This document shows, in pieces, positions 45,885 to 54,687 of a stretch of DNA of 64,000 nucleotides (within the stretch, counting starts at the first letter, position 1; the number at the start of each line of letters is the position of its first letter). This stretch comes from Phaeacidiphilus oryzae TH49 (GTDB lineage Bacteria > Actinomycetota > Actinomycetes > Streptomycetales > Streptomycetaceae): NCBI RefSeq assembly GCF_000744815.1, contig NZ_JQMQ01000005.1:5041801-5105800 (forward strand). Reading direction: 5' to 3'. The notes under the pieces are model-generated. The model worked only from the letters and a program-made list of their open reading frames with translations. It searched no databases and had not been told where the DNA came from. The translations under genes were made by a program, and so were the position numbers.

Positions 45885-48800
45885 GTGACGGGTTACCTGC
45901 GCCATCCTGACGTGCACGGAACCGGCCCCGCCGGGCCGCTGGCCGCCTTCACGGCGGAGGACGACATCTGGCTGACCCCGCTGGACGGGGGCCGGGCCTG
46001 GCGGTTCACCGCCGACCGGGTCCCGGTCCGCAACCCCCGCTTCTCGCCTGACGGTCGGCATCTCGCCTGGACCTCGGGGAAGGACGGGGCCTCCGAGGTC
46101 TACACCGCCCCCGTCGAGGGCGGGACCGCCGTCCGGCTCACCCACTGGGGGAGCCAGCGCACCCGGGTGCTCGGCTGGACCACCTCGCCGGAGGGCGCCC
46201 CCGAGGTGCTGGTGTTCAGCACCGGCGGCCAGGCCACGTCCAGGCGGACCTGGGCGTTCGCCGTTCCGCTCGACGGGGGCGAGCCGCGTCGGCTGCCGTA
46301 CGGCCCGGTCGGCGGGCTGGCCTTCGAGCCGGGGGTGGGTCCGGAGGGCCGGGTGCTGCTCCTCTCCGCCCCGATGGGTCTCGAGGCCGCGTACTGGAAG
46401 AGGTATCGCGGCGGTACCGCGGGCAAGTTGTGGATGGGGCGCACCGGTGGGGAGTTCACCCGACTGCGCCCCGGGCCGGCGGACGCGGAGACGGCCTTCG
46501 ACGGAAACCTGGAGTGCCCGCTGTGGGTGGGGGAGCGGATCGCGTTCCTCTCCGACCACGACGGGCTCGGCCGGCTGTGGTCCGCCCTGCCGGACGGCAG
46601 CGACCTGCGGGCGCACCCCTCCGGCGAGTTCTGGGCCCGGAACGCGGCCACCGACGGCACCAGGGTGATCTGGCACGCCGGCGGCGACCTCTGGCTGCTG
46701 GACGACCTGACGGACGGTCAGCGGGAGCCGCGCCGGCTGGAGACGGCCCTCGGCGGCCCGGCCACCGCGCGCCAGCCGCATCCGGTGGACGCCGGCCGCA
46801 ACCTCGGCGGCTTCGCCCCGGACCGGACCGGTCGCGGCAGCGCGGTCGCGGTCCGCGGCACCGTCCACTGGCTGCCGCACCGGGACGGCCCGGCCCGGGC
46901 GCTCGGCGTCGAGCCGGGGGTGCGCGCGCGGCTGCCCCGGGTGGTGCCGGCCGCGGCTGCCGCGGCGGACGCCGCAGGGGCCGGCCGCGCCGCCGGGAAG
47001 TCCCCACGGCCGCGCCAGGGCGGCCAGTCGGTGCTGTGGGTGTCGGACGCCTCCGGTGAGGACGGCCTGGAGCTGGCCCCGGCCGACGGTCGCGGTCCGA
47101 GCCGGCGGATAGGCGACGGCCGGCTCGGCCGGGTGCTGGACCTGGCGGTCTCGCCGGACGGCCGGCTGGCCGCCGCCGCCTCGCACGACGGCCGGCTGCA
47201 CCTGGTCGAGCTGGAGTCCGGCGAGATACGGGAGTTGACGCACTGTCAGCACGGGGACGTGGACGGGCTGGTGTTCTCCCCGGACTCGCGCTGGCTGGCC
47301 TGGTCGCAGCCGGGCCCCGAGCCGCTGCGGCAGCTGATGCTGGCCCGTACCGGCGGCGGCGAGGGGGAGGACGGACCGGCCGGGCCGGTCGAGGCCACCC
47401 CGCTGCGCTTCTGCGACACCTCGCCCGCCTTCACCGCGGACGGTAAGCACCTGGCCTTCCTCTCCGTCCGCACCTTCGACCCGGTCTACGACGCCCACGT
47501 CTTCGACGTCTCCTTCCCGACCGGCTGCCGTCCGTACCTGATCACCCTCGCGGACACCACCCCCTCGCCGTTCGGGCCCCGCCCGGCCGGCCGCGGCTTC
47601 GGCGAGGACCCCGACGACCCCGACGACACCGAGGACACCGACACCGCCGACGAGGCCGCCGACGACGCGGACGGGACGGCGAAGCCGGCCGCGTCGGAGG
47701 GCGGGAGCGGAGACGCCGAGGGCGGGGAGGGCGGCGCGGCCGCCGGTGCGTCCAGGGCCGGCTCCGAGCGCCGGCCCCCGGAGACCGTGGTCGACCTGGA
47801 GGGGATCGCCGACCGGATCGTGCCGTTCCCGGTGGCCGGCGGCCGCTTCGGCGAGCTCCGCGCCGCCAAGGGCGGGGTGCTGTGGACCCGGATACCGCTC
47901 ACCGGGGTGCTCGGCGACGACCTGGCCGCCCCGGACGAGGACGGGCCCCGCCCGGTGCTGGAGCGCTTCGACCTCTCCTCGCTGGAGGAGGAGGAACTGG
48001 TCGACGGGCTGGACGACTTCGAGGTCTCCGGCGACGGCTCCCGGGTGGTGCTCCGGGACCGCGGCCGGCTCCGCGTGGTCCCCGCGGACCGCAAGCCGTC
48101 CCGCGGCTCCGGGAACGGCCGGGGCGGCTCGGACGACGACCTCGACGTCGATCTGGACCGGCTGCGGGTGGTGGTCGACCCGGCCGCCGAATGGCGGCAG
48201 ATGTACGCCGAGACCGGCCGGATCATGCGCGACAACTTCTGGCGCGCGGACCTGGGCGGCGTCGACTGGCAGGCCCAACTCGACCGCTACCGGCCCCTGC
48301 TGGACCGCGTGGCCAGCCGTGACGAGCTCGCCGACCTCCTCTACGAGCTGCACGGTGAGCTCGGCACCTCGCACGCCTACGTCAGCCCGCTGGGCCGCGC
48401 GGTGAGCGAGGCCAGGCGGCATGGGCTGCTCGGCGCCGACCTGGTGCGCGAGACCGCCCCTGCGGGCGCGGAGGCCGGTGCGGAGCCGGGCGCCGCCGTC
48501 TGGCGGGTGGCCAGGGTGCTCCGCGGCGAGTCCTCGGACCCGCGGGCCCGTTCCCCGCTGGCCGCCCCGGGCGCGGCGGTTCGGGCCGGGGACGCGATCC
48601 TCGCCGTCAACGGCCGGCCGGTCGACCCGGTGCGCGGCCCCCTGCCGCTGCTGGCCGGCACCGCCGGACGCCCGGTGGCGCTCACCGTCGCCACCGGCGA
48701 CCAGCCGCCGCGGGAGACCGTGGTGGTCCCGGTCGACGACGAGGAGCCGCTGCGCTACCACGACTGGGTGGCGGACCGGCGGGCCGCCGTCCACGAGCTC

Positions 48801-49412
48801 TCCGGCGGCCGGCTCGGCTACCTCCACGTGCCGGACATGATGGGACCCGGCTGGGCCCAGCTCCACCGCGACCTGCGGGTGGAGATGGCCCGGGAGGGCG
48901 TGGTCGTCGACCTCCGGGAGAACCGCGGCGGCCACCTCTCCCAGCTGGTGGTGGAGAAGCTCAACCGCCGGGTGGTGGGCTGGGACACGATCCGGGACCA
49001 GTCCGCCGCCCAGCGCTATCCGGCGGACGCCCCGCGCGGCCCGGTGGTCGCCCTCGCGGACGAGTTCTCCGGCTCGGACGGGGACATCGTCAACGCGGCG
49101 ATCCAGGCGCTGGGCATCGGCAAGGTGGTCGGCACCCGCACCTGGGGCGGCGTGATCGGCATCGACAGCCGCTACCGCCTGGTCGACGGCACGCTGATCA
49201 CCCAGCCCAAGTACGCCTTCTGGCTGGAGGGTTACGGCTGGGGCCTGGAGAACCACGGGGTCGATCCGGACGTCGAAGTGGTGATGGCCCCGCACCACTG
49301 GGCGCGAGGGGAGGACCCGCAGCTCGCCGAGGGGGTGCGGATAGCGCTCGCCGCCCTCGCCGAGCGCCCCGCCGCCCAGCCGCCCCGCCTGCCGCCGCTG
49401 CCGTCCCGGTGA
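45885..49412 (+). CDS. Tricorn protease homologue
   Basis: 1175 residues. Large serine protease that in archaea trims proteasome products to short peptides. N-terminal beta-propeller regions with WD-like repeats (FSPDGRHLAWTSGKDG, VSPDGRLAAAASHDGRL), an acidic Asp/Glu/Ala insert at about 565-625, then the core: C1 with catalytic His830 in GTSHAYV, a PDZ domain (GAAVRAGDAILAVNG), and C2 with nucleophile Ser1064 in EFSGSDGDIVN and GTRTWGGVIG. Cytosolic. The leaderless GTG start is supported by a -10 box seven bases upstream. A Cdc48-like ATPase follows 53 bases downstream in the same direction. Confidence 0.95.
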   Translation: MTGYLRHPDVHGTGPAGPLAAFTAEDDIWLTPLDGGRAWRFTADRVPVRNPRFSPDGRHLAWTSGKDGASEVYTAPVEGGTAVRLTHWGSQRTRVLGWTTSPEGAPEVLVFSTGGQATSRRTWAFAVPLDGGEPRRLPYGPVGGLAFEPGVGPEGRVLLLSAPMGLEAAYWKRYRGGTAGKLWMGRTGGEFTRLRPGPADAETAFDGNLECPLWVGERIAFLSDHDGLGRLWSALPDGSDLRAHPSGEFWARNAATDGTRVIWHAGGDLWLLDDLTDGQREPRRLETALGGPATARQPHPVDAGRNLGGFAPDRTGRGSAVAVRGTVHWLPHRDGPARALGVEPGVRARLPRVVPAAAAAADAAGAGRAAGKSPRPRQGGQSVLWVSDASGEDGLELAPADGRGPSRRIGDGRLGRVLDLAVSPDGRLAAAASHDGRLHLVELESGEIRELTHCQHGDVDGLVFSPDSRWLAWSQPGPEPLRQLMLARTGGGEGEDGPAGPVEATPLRFCDTSPAFTADGKHLAFLSVRTFDPVYDAHVFDVSFPTGCRPYLITLADTTPSPFGPRPAGRGFGEDPDDPDDTEDTDTADEAADDADGTAKPAASEGGSGDAEGGEGGAAAGASRAGSERRPPETVVDLEGIADRIVPFPVAGGRFGELRAAKGGVLWTRIPLTGVLGDDLAAPDEDGPRPVLERFDLSSLEEEELVDGLDDFEVSGDGSRVVLRDRGRLRVVPADRKPSRGSGNGRGGSDDDLDVDLDRLRVVVDPAAEWRQMYAETGRIMRDNFWRADLGGVDWQAQLDRYRPLLDRVASRDELADLLYELHGELGTSHAYVSPLGRAVSEARRHGLLGADLVRETAPAGAEAGAEPGAAVWRVARVLRGESSDPRARSPLAAPGAAVRAGDAILAVNGRPVDPVRGPLPLLAGTAGRPVALTVATGDQPPRETVVVPVDDEEPLRYHDWVADRRAAVHELSGGRLGYLHVPDMMGPGWAQLHRDLRVEMAREGVVVDLRENRGGHLSQLVVEKLNRRVVGWDTIRDQSAAQRYPADAPRGPVVALADEFSGSDGDIVNAAIQALGIGKVVGTRTWGGVIGIDSRYRLVDGTLITQPKYAFWLEGYGWGLENHGVDPDVEVVMAPHHWARGEDPQLAEGVRIALAALAERPAAQPPRLPPLPSR

Positions 49413-49465
49413 CGTGACGTCAGCGGGCCGAGAAGACCAGGTAGCCGATTACCGACGGAGAACCG

Positions 49466-50770
49466 ATGTCAGCCGAGCGTTCGCCCGACGCCTCCGAGCC
49501 CCCGCTGCTGGCCAGCCTGCGTACGGCGCTGAACGCCGCGCCGGGCGACGTGCCGCTGCGGCTGCACCTGGCCGAACTGCTGCTGGGCGAGGGGCGCGCG
49601 GACGAGGCGATCGCCGAGGCCGCGATCGCCCTCCAGCACGACCCGGCCAGCACCGAGGCCCGCGCCCTGATGACCCGCGCGCTGAGCGGCCCGGGCACGC
49701 CCGTGCAGCAGCCGCAGCCCTCGCAGCCGCAGCCCTCGCAGCCGCAGCCGTCGCAGCCCTCGCGGTCGCAGCAGCAGCCGGAGCCGCCCTCGCAGCCGGT
49801 CTTCGACTGGCAGCAGGCCGAGCGGCAGGTCTCGGACGTGGACGCCGCCGCCCTGGACGGCGCGGCCGACCCGGACGCCCCGGACACCCGCTTCTTCGAC
49901 CTGGAGCGCTCCGCCGTCCGGCTGGCCGACGTCGGCGGCATGACCCAGGTCAAGCAGCGGCTGGAGGCCGCCTTCCTGGCCCCCATGCGCAACCCCGAAC
50001 TCCGCCGGCTGTACGGCAAGTCGCTCCGCGGCGGGCTCCTCCTCTACGGCCCGCCCGGCTGCGGGAAGACCTTTCTCGCCCGGGCGATCGCCGGCGAGCT
50101 CGGCGCCGGCTTCGTCAACGTCGGCCTCGCCGACGTGCTGGACAGCTACCTGGGCGTCTCCGAGCGCAACCTCCACCAGATCTTCCGGACCGCCCGCCGG
50201 CACCGCCCCTGCGTGGTCTTCCTGGACGAGCTGGACGCCCTCGGCGGCCGCCGCAGCAACCTCCGCAACAGCGCCATGCGCTCCACCGTCAACCAGCTGC
50301 TCACCGAGCTGGACGGGGTGGACGCGGACAACGAGGGGCTGTTCGTCCTGGCCGCCACCAACCACCCCTGGGACGTGGACCCGGCGCTCCGCCGCCCCGG
50401 CCGGCTGGACCGCACGCTGCTGGTGCTGCCGCCGGACCAGGAGGCCCGGGAGGCCATCCTCGGCTACCACCTGAGGGAGCGTCCGGTCGCCGGCGTCGAT
50501 CCGGCGAAGATCGCCCGCCGTACCGAGGGCTTCTCCGGGGCCGACCTCGCCCACCTCTGCGAGACCGCCGCCGAGCGGGCCCTGCTGGACTCGGCGGCCA
50601 GCGGCACGGTGCGGAAGATCGGCCAGGACGACCTGGTCGCCGCCGCCCGCGAGATCCGCCCCTCCATCGACACCTGGCTCTCCGCCGCCCGCAACGTCGC
50701 CCTCTACGCCAACGAGGACGGCACCTACGACGAGCTGGCCGCCTACCTCAAGTCCCGGAAGCAGCTGTGA
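49466..50770 (+). CDS. Cdc48/FtsH-like AAA+ ATPase with N-terminal TPR-like region
   Basis: 434 residues. Residues about 10-75 form TPR-like helices (LRLHLAELLLGEGRADEAIAEA), followed by a Gln/Pro/Ser tandem repeat (about 80-110). A single AAA+ domain follows: Walker A GPPGCGKT at 195-202, Walker B VVFLDELDAL with D254/E255, sensor ATNHPWDVDPALRR and arginine-finger region RPGRLDR, then the lid GFSGADLAHLCETAAERAL. No peptidase motif, so it is an unfoldase or remodeller rather than FtsH. GGAG ribosome site. It lies 53 bases after tricorn and overlaps the next TPR gene (GTGA), suggesting that it works with both. Confidence 0.88.
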   Translation: MSAERSPDASEPPLLASLRTALNAAPGDVPLRLHLAELLLGEGRADEAIAEAAIALQHDPASTEARALMTRALSGPGTPVQQPQPSQPQPSQPQPSQPSRSQQQPEPPSQPVFDWQQAERQVSDVDAAALDGAADPDAPDTRFFDLERSAVRLADVGGMTQVKQRLEAAFLAPMRNPELRRLYGKSLRGGLLLYGPPGCGKTFLARAIAGELGAGFVNVGLADVLDSYLGVSERNLHQIFRTARRHRPCVVFLDELDALGGRRSNLRNSAMRSTVNQLLTELDGVDADNEGLFVLAATNHPWDVDPALRRPGRLDRTLLVLPPDQEAREAILGYHLRERPVAGVDPAKIARRTEGFSGADLAHLCETAAERALLDSAASGTVRKIGQDDLVAAAREIRPSIDTWLSAARNVALYANEDGTYDELAAYLKSRKQL

Positions 50771-51975
50771 GCCTGGAGCCGGAGGAGTTCCGCCGGCTCA
50801 GGCACGCCGAGCTGCTGCTGGACACCGAGCGGACGACCGAGGCGATCGAGCGGCTCGGCCCGCTGGCCGCCACCCGGCCCGACGAGGCCTGGGTGCAGGC
50901 CGTCTGGGCCCGCGCCCTGGTCGCCGCCGAGCGGTACGAGGAGGCGCTGTCCGCCGCCCGGCGGGCGCTCGCCGTCGACTCCGGCCACCAGGTGGCCTGG
51001 TTGATGGCGGCCCGCGCGCTGCGCCGCCTGACGCGCCACGACGAGGCCGTGCGGCACTGCGCCGACGCGATCCGGGCCCTCCCGGACCGCGCCCCGGTCC
51101 ACCGCGAGTACGCGATCAGCCTGCTGGACGGCCCCGGCGGCGGACTGCCGGAGGAGGCCTACCGGGCGGCCTCCGAGGCGATCCGGCTGGACCCGCAGCA
51201 GGCCGCGGGGCACTACCTCCTCGGTCTCGCCGCCCAGCGCCTCCATCCCGGCTTCCGCTGGGGCCCGGTGGCCGTGGCGGCCTTCGAGGAGGCGCTCCGC
51301 CTCGACCCGGAGTTCACCCCGGCGCGGAACACCCTGGCGGTGATCCAGCTGGGCTCCGGCCGGGTCGGCGAGGCCGCCCGCGGTTTCGCGGCGAGCGCGG
51401 CCGCCGACCCGCAGCAGGGCATCTACCAGCACAACGTGCAGGTGGTGGCGCTGCGGCTGGTGTCCAGGCTGCGCTGGATCGCGCTGGCCGCCCTGGTGGT
51501 CTGCGGCGGCGTCGGCTCGGCGATGTTCCCGGAGCCGCTGGGCCACCGGCTCACCGCCAACGCGGTGCTGACCTCCGCCCTGCTGCTGGCCTGGGCGCTG
51601 TGGTGGGCGGGCACGCTGCGCCCGCTGCCGAAGCCGGTCCGGGCGACGGTGTTCCGGCTGGTCCGCACCCGCGGTTCGGTGCGGCTCGGCGCGATCGGCG
51701 TGGGCGTCGGCAGCGCCTGCGGGCTGATCGCGGCGGCCGTTCCGCTGCCCGATCCGGGCTGGTACGGCCTGCTGTGGTTCGTCGGGCTGGTGACGCAGGC
51801 CGTCCTGATCCTGGTGGCGGGCCAGGTCTCCCGGGCCCGTCTTGCCGAACTCCGGCGTACCGGCGAGGCGGTGAGCCGGCGCGACTTCCGGCCGGCCGGC
51901 CCGCCGGGCCCGCGCCCGCCGTTCGCCCCCGAGTCGCCGCCCGGGGCTACTCCACCGGGCCGATCCGAGGGATGA
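50767..51975 (+). CDS. TPR protein with C-terminal four-helix membrane domain (first paralogue)
   Basis: 402 residues. About 230 N-terminal residues form five or so TPR units (VSLEPEEFRRLRHAELLLD, YEEALSAARRALAVDSGHQVAWLMAARAL), predicted cytosolic. Four membrane helices follow (RWIALAALVVCGGVGSA, ANAVLTSALLLAWALWW, LGAIGVGVGSACGLIAA, LWFVGLVTQAVLILVAG). The short C-terminal tail is Pro-rich. GTG start inside the stop of the AAA+ gene, so the two are translationally coupled. Likely recruits the ATPase or its clients to the membrane; no known family name comes to mind. Confidence 0.82.
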   Translation: MSLEPEEFRRLRHAELLLDTERTTEAIERLGPLAATRPDEAWVQAVWARALVAAERYEEALSAARRALAVDSGHQVAWLMAARALRRLTRHDEAVRHCADAIRALPDRAPVHREYAISLLDGPGGGLPEEAYRAASEAIRLDPQQAAGHYLLGLAAQRLHPGFRWGPVAVAAFEEALRLDPEFTPARNTLAVIQLGSGRVGEAARGFAASAAADPQQGIYQHNVQVVALRLVSRLRWIALAALVVCGGVGSAMFPEPLGHRLTANAVLTSALLLAWALWWAGTLRPLPKPVRATVFRLVRTRGSVRLGAIGVGVGSACGLIAAAVPLPDPGWYGLLWFVGLVTQAVLILVAGQVSRARLAELRRTGEAVSRRDFRPAGPPGPRPPFAPESPPGATPPGRSEG

Positions 51976-52084
51976 TCGCCGGGCACATCCGGCGCGGCTC
52001 TTCCGCACCTCGCACGGCCTCTTCCGCACGCCGCACGGCCTCTTCCCGCCCCACCGTGGTCCGCCCGCACCCCATGGAGTCCGC

Positions 52085-53080
52085 ATGCCCGCCGACCTCC
52101 CCGAGCCCCGCGACGAGGACTGGTGGGTGGCCAGGGCACGGGCCCTGCGCGCCGAGGACCGCCATGAGGAGGCCGTCCTCCACTGTGCGGAGGCGGTCCT
52201 TGCGCTGCCCGGCCGGGCCTCGGTGCACCGTGAGTACGGCTTCAGCCTCCTCTCCTGTCCCGGCCCGCTGCCGGCCGCCCGCCGGCAGGAGGCCTACCGG
52301 GCCGCCGCCGAGGCCGTCCGGCTGGACCCGGACCAGGCCGTCCACCACTACCTGGCCGGCCTCGCCGCCGAGCGGCTGACCCCCGGGACGCCCTGGCGGC
52401 GGGTCGCCCGCCGGGCCTTCCGGGAGGCCCTGCGGGTCGACCCGGAGTTCGCCCCGGCGCGGAGCGAACTCCTGCTGGCCGCACCGCGTCCCGAGGGCCC
52501 GGGCAGAGCGGTCGAGGCCTTCGCGGCGGCGGCCGCCGCGCCCGGCCTGCCGGAGCATCGGCATGACCGGGAGGTCGCCGCGGTCCGGCTGCTGAACGGC
52601 CTGCGCTGGATCGCGGTCCCCGCGGTCGTCCTCGCCGCCTGCGTCCAACTGGCCGTATGCCACCGGCCGATGGCCCAGCGGCTGACCGTCTCCGCCGCCA
52701 TGACCGCGGTCCTCCTCGCCACCTGGGCGCTGTGGTGGGCGAGGGCCCTGCGCCCGCTGCCGCGGCCGGCCCGGGCGGCGCTCGGGCGGCTGGTGCGGAC
52801 CAGGGGCCCGGTGCCGGCCGCCGTACTCGGCCACGCCTGCGGCAGCGCCTGCGCGCTGGTCACGGCGGCTGTTCCGCTGCCGGCCCGGGCCTTCTACGGC
52901 GGCCTGGCGGTCCTCGGGCTCGCCGCCGGCCAGCTGGCCCTGGCCGAGGCGTTCGACCGGCTGTCCCGCGCCTCCCTGAGCGGGCTGCGCCGCGCCCACG
53001 GCACGCTGCCGCGCCCCCCGTTCGTCCCCGCACCTCCTCCGCTGCCGCTGCCGCCTGCGGAACCCTGGCACCGAACCTGA
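52085..53080 (+). CDS. TPR protein with C-terminal four-helix membrane domain (second paralogue)
   Basis: 331 residues. Same plan and clear sequence likeness to the preceding gene: EAYRAAAEAVRLDPDQAVHHYLAGLAAERL parallels EAYRAASEAIRLDPQQAAGHYLLGLAAQRL, and WALWWARALRPLPRPARA parallels WALWWAGTLRPLPKPVRA. It lacks about 70 residues at the N-terminus, so it has fewer TPR units. Product of a tandem duplication. Starts 109 bases after its paralogue; the intervening stretch holds short tandem repeats of a CTTCCGCACxxCGCACGGC type. Function unknown. Confidence 0.82.
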   Translation: MPADLPEPRDEDWWVARARALRAEDRHEEAVLHCAEAVLALPGRASVHREYGFSLLSCPGPLPAARRQEAYRAAAEAVRLDPDQAVHHYLAGLAAERLTPGTPWRRVARRAFREALRVDPEFAPARSELLLAAPRPEGPGRAVEAFAAAAAAPGLPEHRHDREVAAVRLLNGLRWIAVPAVVLAACVQLAVCHRPMAQRLTVSAAMTAVLLATWALWWARALRPLPRPARAALGRLVRTRGPVPAAVLGHACGSACALVTAAVPLPARAFYGGLAVLGLAAGQLALAEAFDRLSRASLSGLRRAHGTLPRPPFVPAPPPLPLPPAEPWHRT

Positions 53081-53145
53081 CCCCGCGACCTCCGCGGACT
53101 ACGATGCACGGGCACCAACCAGCGCGCGCATGAAGGAGAGTCGAC

Positions 53146-53508
53146 GTGGCCGGCGAGGCTCAGGCGGACTGCCTGTTCTGCAAGATCGTGGCGCGGGAGA
53201 TCCCGGCGACGGTGGTCCGGGAGACCGACACCACGCTGGCCTTCCGCGACATCAACCCGCAGGCGCCCACCCACGTGCTGGTCGTCCCCAAGGCCCACTA
53301 CCCGAACGCCGCCGCCGTCGCCCAGGCCGAGCCCGAGCTGGCCGGCCAGGTGCTCGCCGAGGCCGGCCGGGTCGCCCAGGAGGAGAAGGTGGACGAGAGC
53401 GGCTACCGGCTGATCTTCAACACCGGCTCCGGGGCCGGGCAGACCGTCTTCCACGCCCACGTCCACCTCCTCGGCGGCGGCGACGGCATGCACGAGCGGC
53501 TGCTCTGA
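53146..53508 (+). CDS. HIT family (histidine triad) nucleotide-binding protein
   Basis: 120 residues. HINT-type purine nucleoside phosphoramidase fold: CLFCKIVAREIPA, DINPQAPTHVLVVPKAH, and the catalytic triad HAHVHLLGG near residue 103. The first Cys pair (CLFC) is typical of HINT proteins. GTG start at 53146 with GGAGAG upstream; a TACGAT -10 candidate lies at 53100-53105. Physiological substrate unknown. Precedes RNase Z, as in other Streptomyces. Confidence 0.93.
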   Translation: MAGEAQADCLFCKIVAREIPATVVRETDTTLAFRDINPQAPTHVLVVPKAHYPNAAAVAQAEPELAGQVLAEAGRVAQEEKVDESGYRLIFNTGSGAGQTVFHAHVHLLGGGDGMHERLL

Positions 53509-53520
53509 GCGCCCGCACGC

Positions 53521-53589
53521 GACAGCGCGGCAGCGGAACACCGCGGCAGCGGAACACCGCCACAGCGGATCAGCGGAACAGCGGAACAA
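53521..53589 (+). repeat. Short imperfect tandem repeats before RNase Z
   Basis: Several copies of a CAGCGGAACACCGCGG-like 16-base unit, degenerating to CAGCGGAACA, fill the gap between the HIT gene and rnz. Probably replication slippage; no function is evident. Confidence 0.7.
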
Positions 53590-53613
53590 GTGAACCGACG
53601 GGACGTGGGCAGA

Positions 53614-54582
53614 GTGTCGCAGCGTGAACTCCTGGTCCTGGGCACGGCCGCGCAGGTGCCGACCCGGCACCGCAACCACAACGGCTACCTCCTGCGCTGG
53701 GACCGGGAGGCGCTCCTCTTCGACCCCGGCGAGGGCACGCAGCGGCAGATGCTGCTGGCCGGGGCGCCGGCCGGGCAGATCACCCGGATCCTGGTCTCGC
53801 ACTTCCACGGCGACCACTGCCTCGGCCTCCCCGGGGTGATCCAGCGGATCAACCTCGACCGCCCGCCGCACGGCTACGCCGCCTACTACCCCGCCTCCGG
53901 ACAGCACTTCTTCGAGCGGCTGCGGGGAGCGGCGGCCTTCCACGAGACCGTGGCCGCGGACCTCCACCCGGTCGACGGCGACGCCGCCGACCTCCCCGCC
54001 CCCGGCGCCCCCTTCACCCTCCGCGCCGAGCGCCTCTCGCACCCCGTCGAGTCCTACGGCTACCGCCTGGAGGAGCCGGACGGCCGCCGGATCCTCCCGG
54101 ACCGCCTCGCCGCCCGCGGCATCACCGGCCCGGACATCGGCCGGCTGCAGCGCGAGGGCCGGGTCACCGCCCCCGACGGCGGCACCGTCGCGCTCGACGA
54201 GGTCTCCGTCCCCCGCCCCGGCCAGAGCTTCGCCTTCCTCATGGACACCCGGCTCTGCCAGGGCGCCGCCCGGCTGGCCGAGGGCGTGGACATGCTGGTC
54301 GCCGAGGCCACCTTCCTGGAGGCCGAGGCCGACCTCGCCGAGGCGTACGGCCACCTCACCGCCCGGCAGGCGGCCCGGCTGGCGGCCGAGGCCGGCGTGC
54401 GGCACCTGGTGCTGACCCATTTCTCCCAGCGCTACCAGGACACCGAGGGGCACCTCGCCGAGGCCAGGGAGTGCTTCGACGGCGAGATCAGCCTGGCCGC
54501 GGACCTCGACCGGATCCCGCTGCCCGCCCGCCGGGCGGCCCCCCTCGGCGAGCCCGCCGGGAAAACCGCTGGCGGGAGCTGA
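53614..54582 (+). CDS. rnz: Ribonuclease Z
   Basis: 322 residues. Metallo-beta-lactamase-fold endonuclease for tRNA 3'-end maturation. Zinc motif [13 protein letters not shown], start-proximal [39 protein letters not shown] and LTHFSQRY supply the remaining ligands. I choose the GTG at 53614 ([16 protein letters not shown]) because homologues begin close to that RELxVLGT stretch; an in-frame GTG at 53590 would add eight residues. The AT-richer repeat-filled leader ends just upstream. Confidence 0.93.
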   Translation: MSQRELLVLGTAAQVPTRHRNHNGYLLRWDREALLFDPGEGTQRQMLLAGAPAGQITRILVSHFHGDHCLGLPGVIQRINLDRPPHGYAAYYPASGQHFFERLRGAAAFHETVAADLHPVDGDAADLPAPGAPFTLRAERLSHPVESYGYRLEEPDGRRILPDRLAARGITGPDIGRLQREGRVTAPDGGTVALDEVSVPRPGQSFAFLMDTRLCQGAARLAEGVDMLVAEATFLEAEADLAEAYGHLTARQAARLAAEAGVRHLVLTHFSQRYQDTEGHLAEARECFDGEISLAADLDRIPLPARRAAPLGEPAGKTAGGS

Positions 54583-54687
54583 GCGAGTGACCGAACATCG
54601 GTCTCCGGCGGGTTGACCGTCGTACCCTTGGCAGTACCCACGCCAGTCCTACTGAAGACGGGATGACCCAGGCCGCAGCGCCGACCC

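Noticed and set aside
52244-52484. Arg/Gly/Pro-rich small frames throughout the window
   Set aside because: Shadow frames of certain genes; composition and lack of ribosome sites argue against expression.
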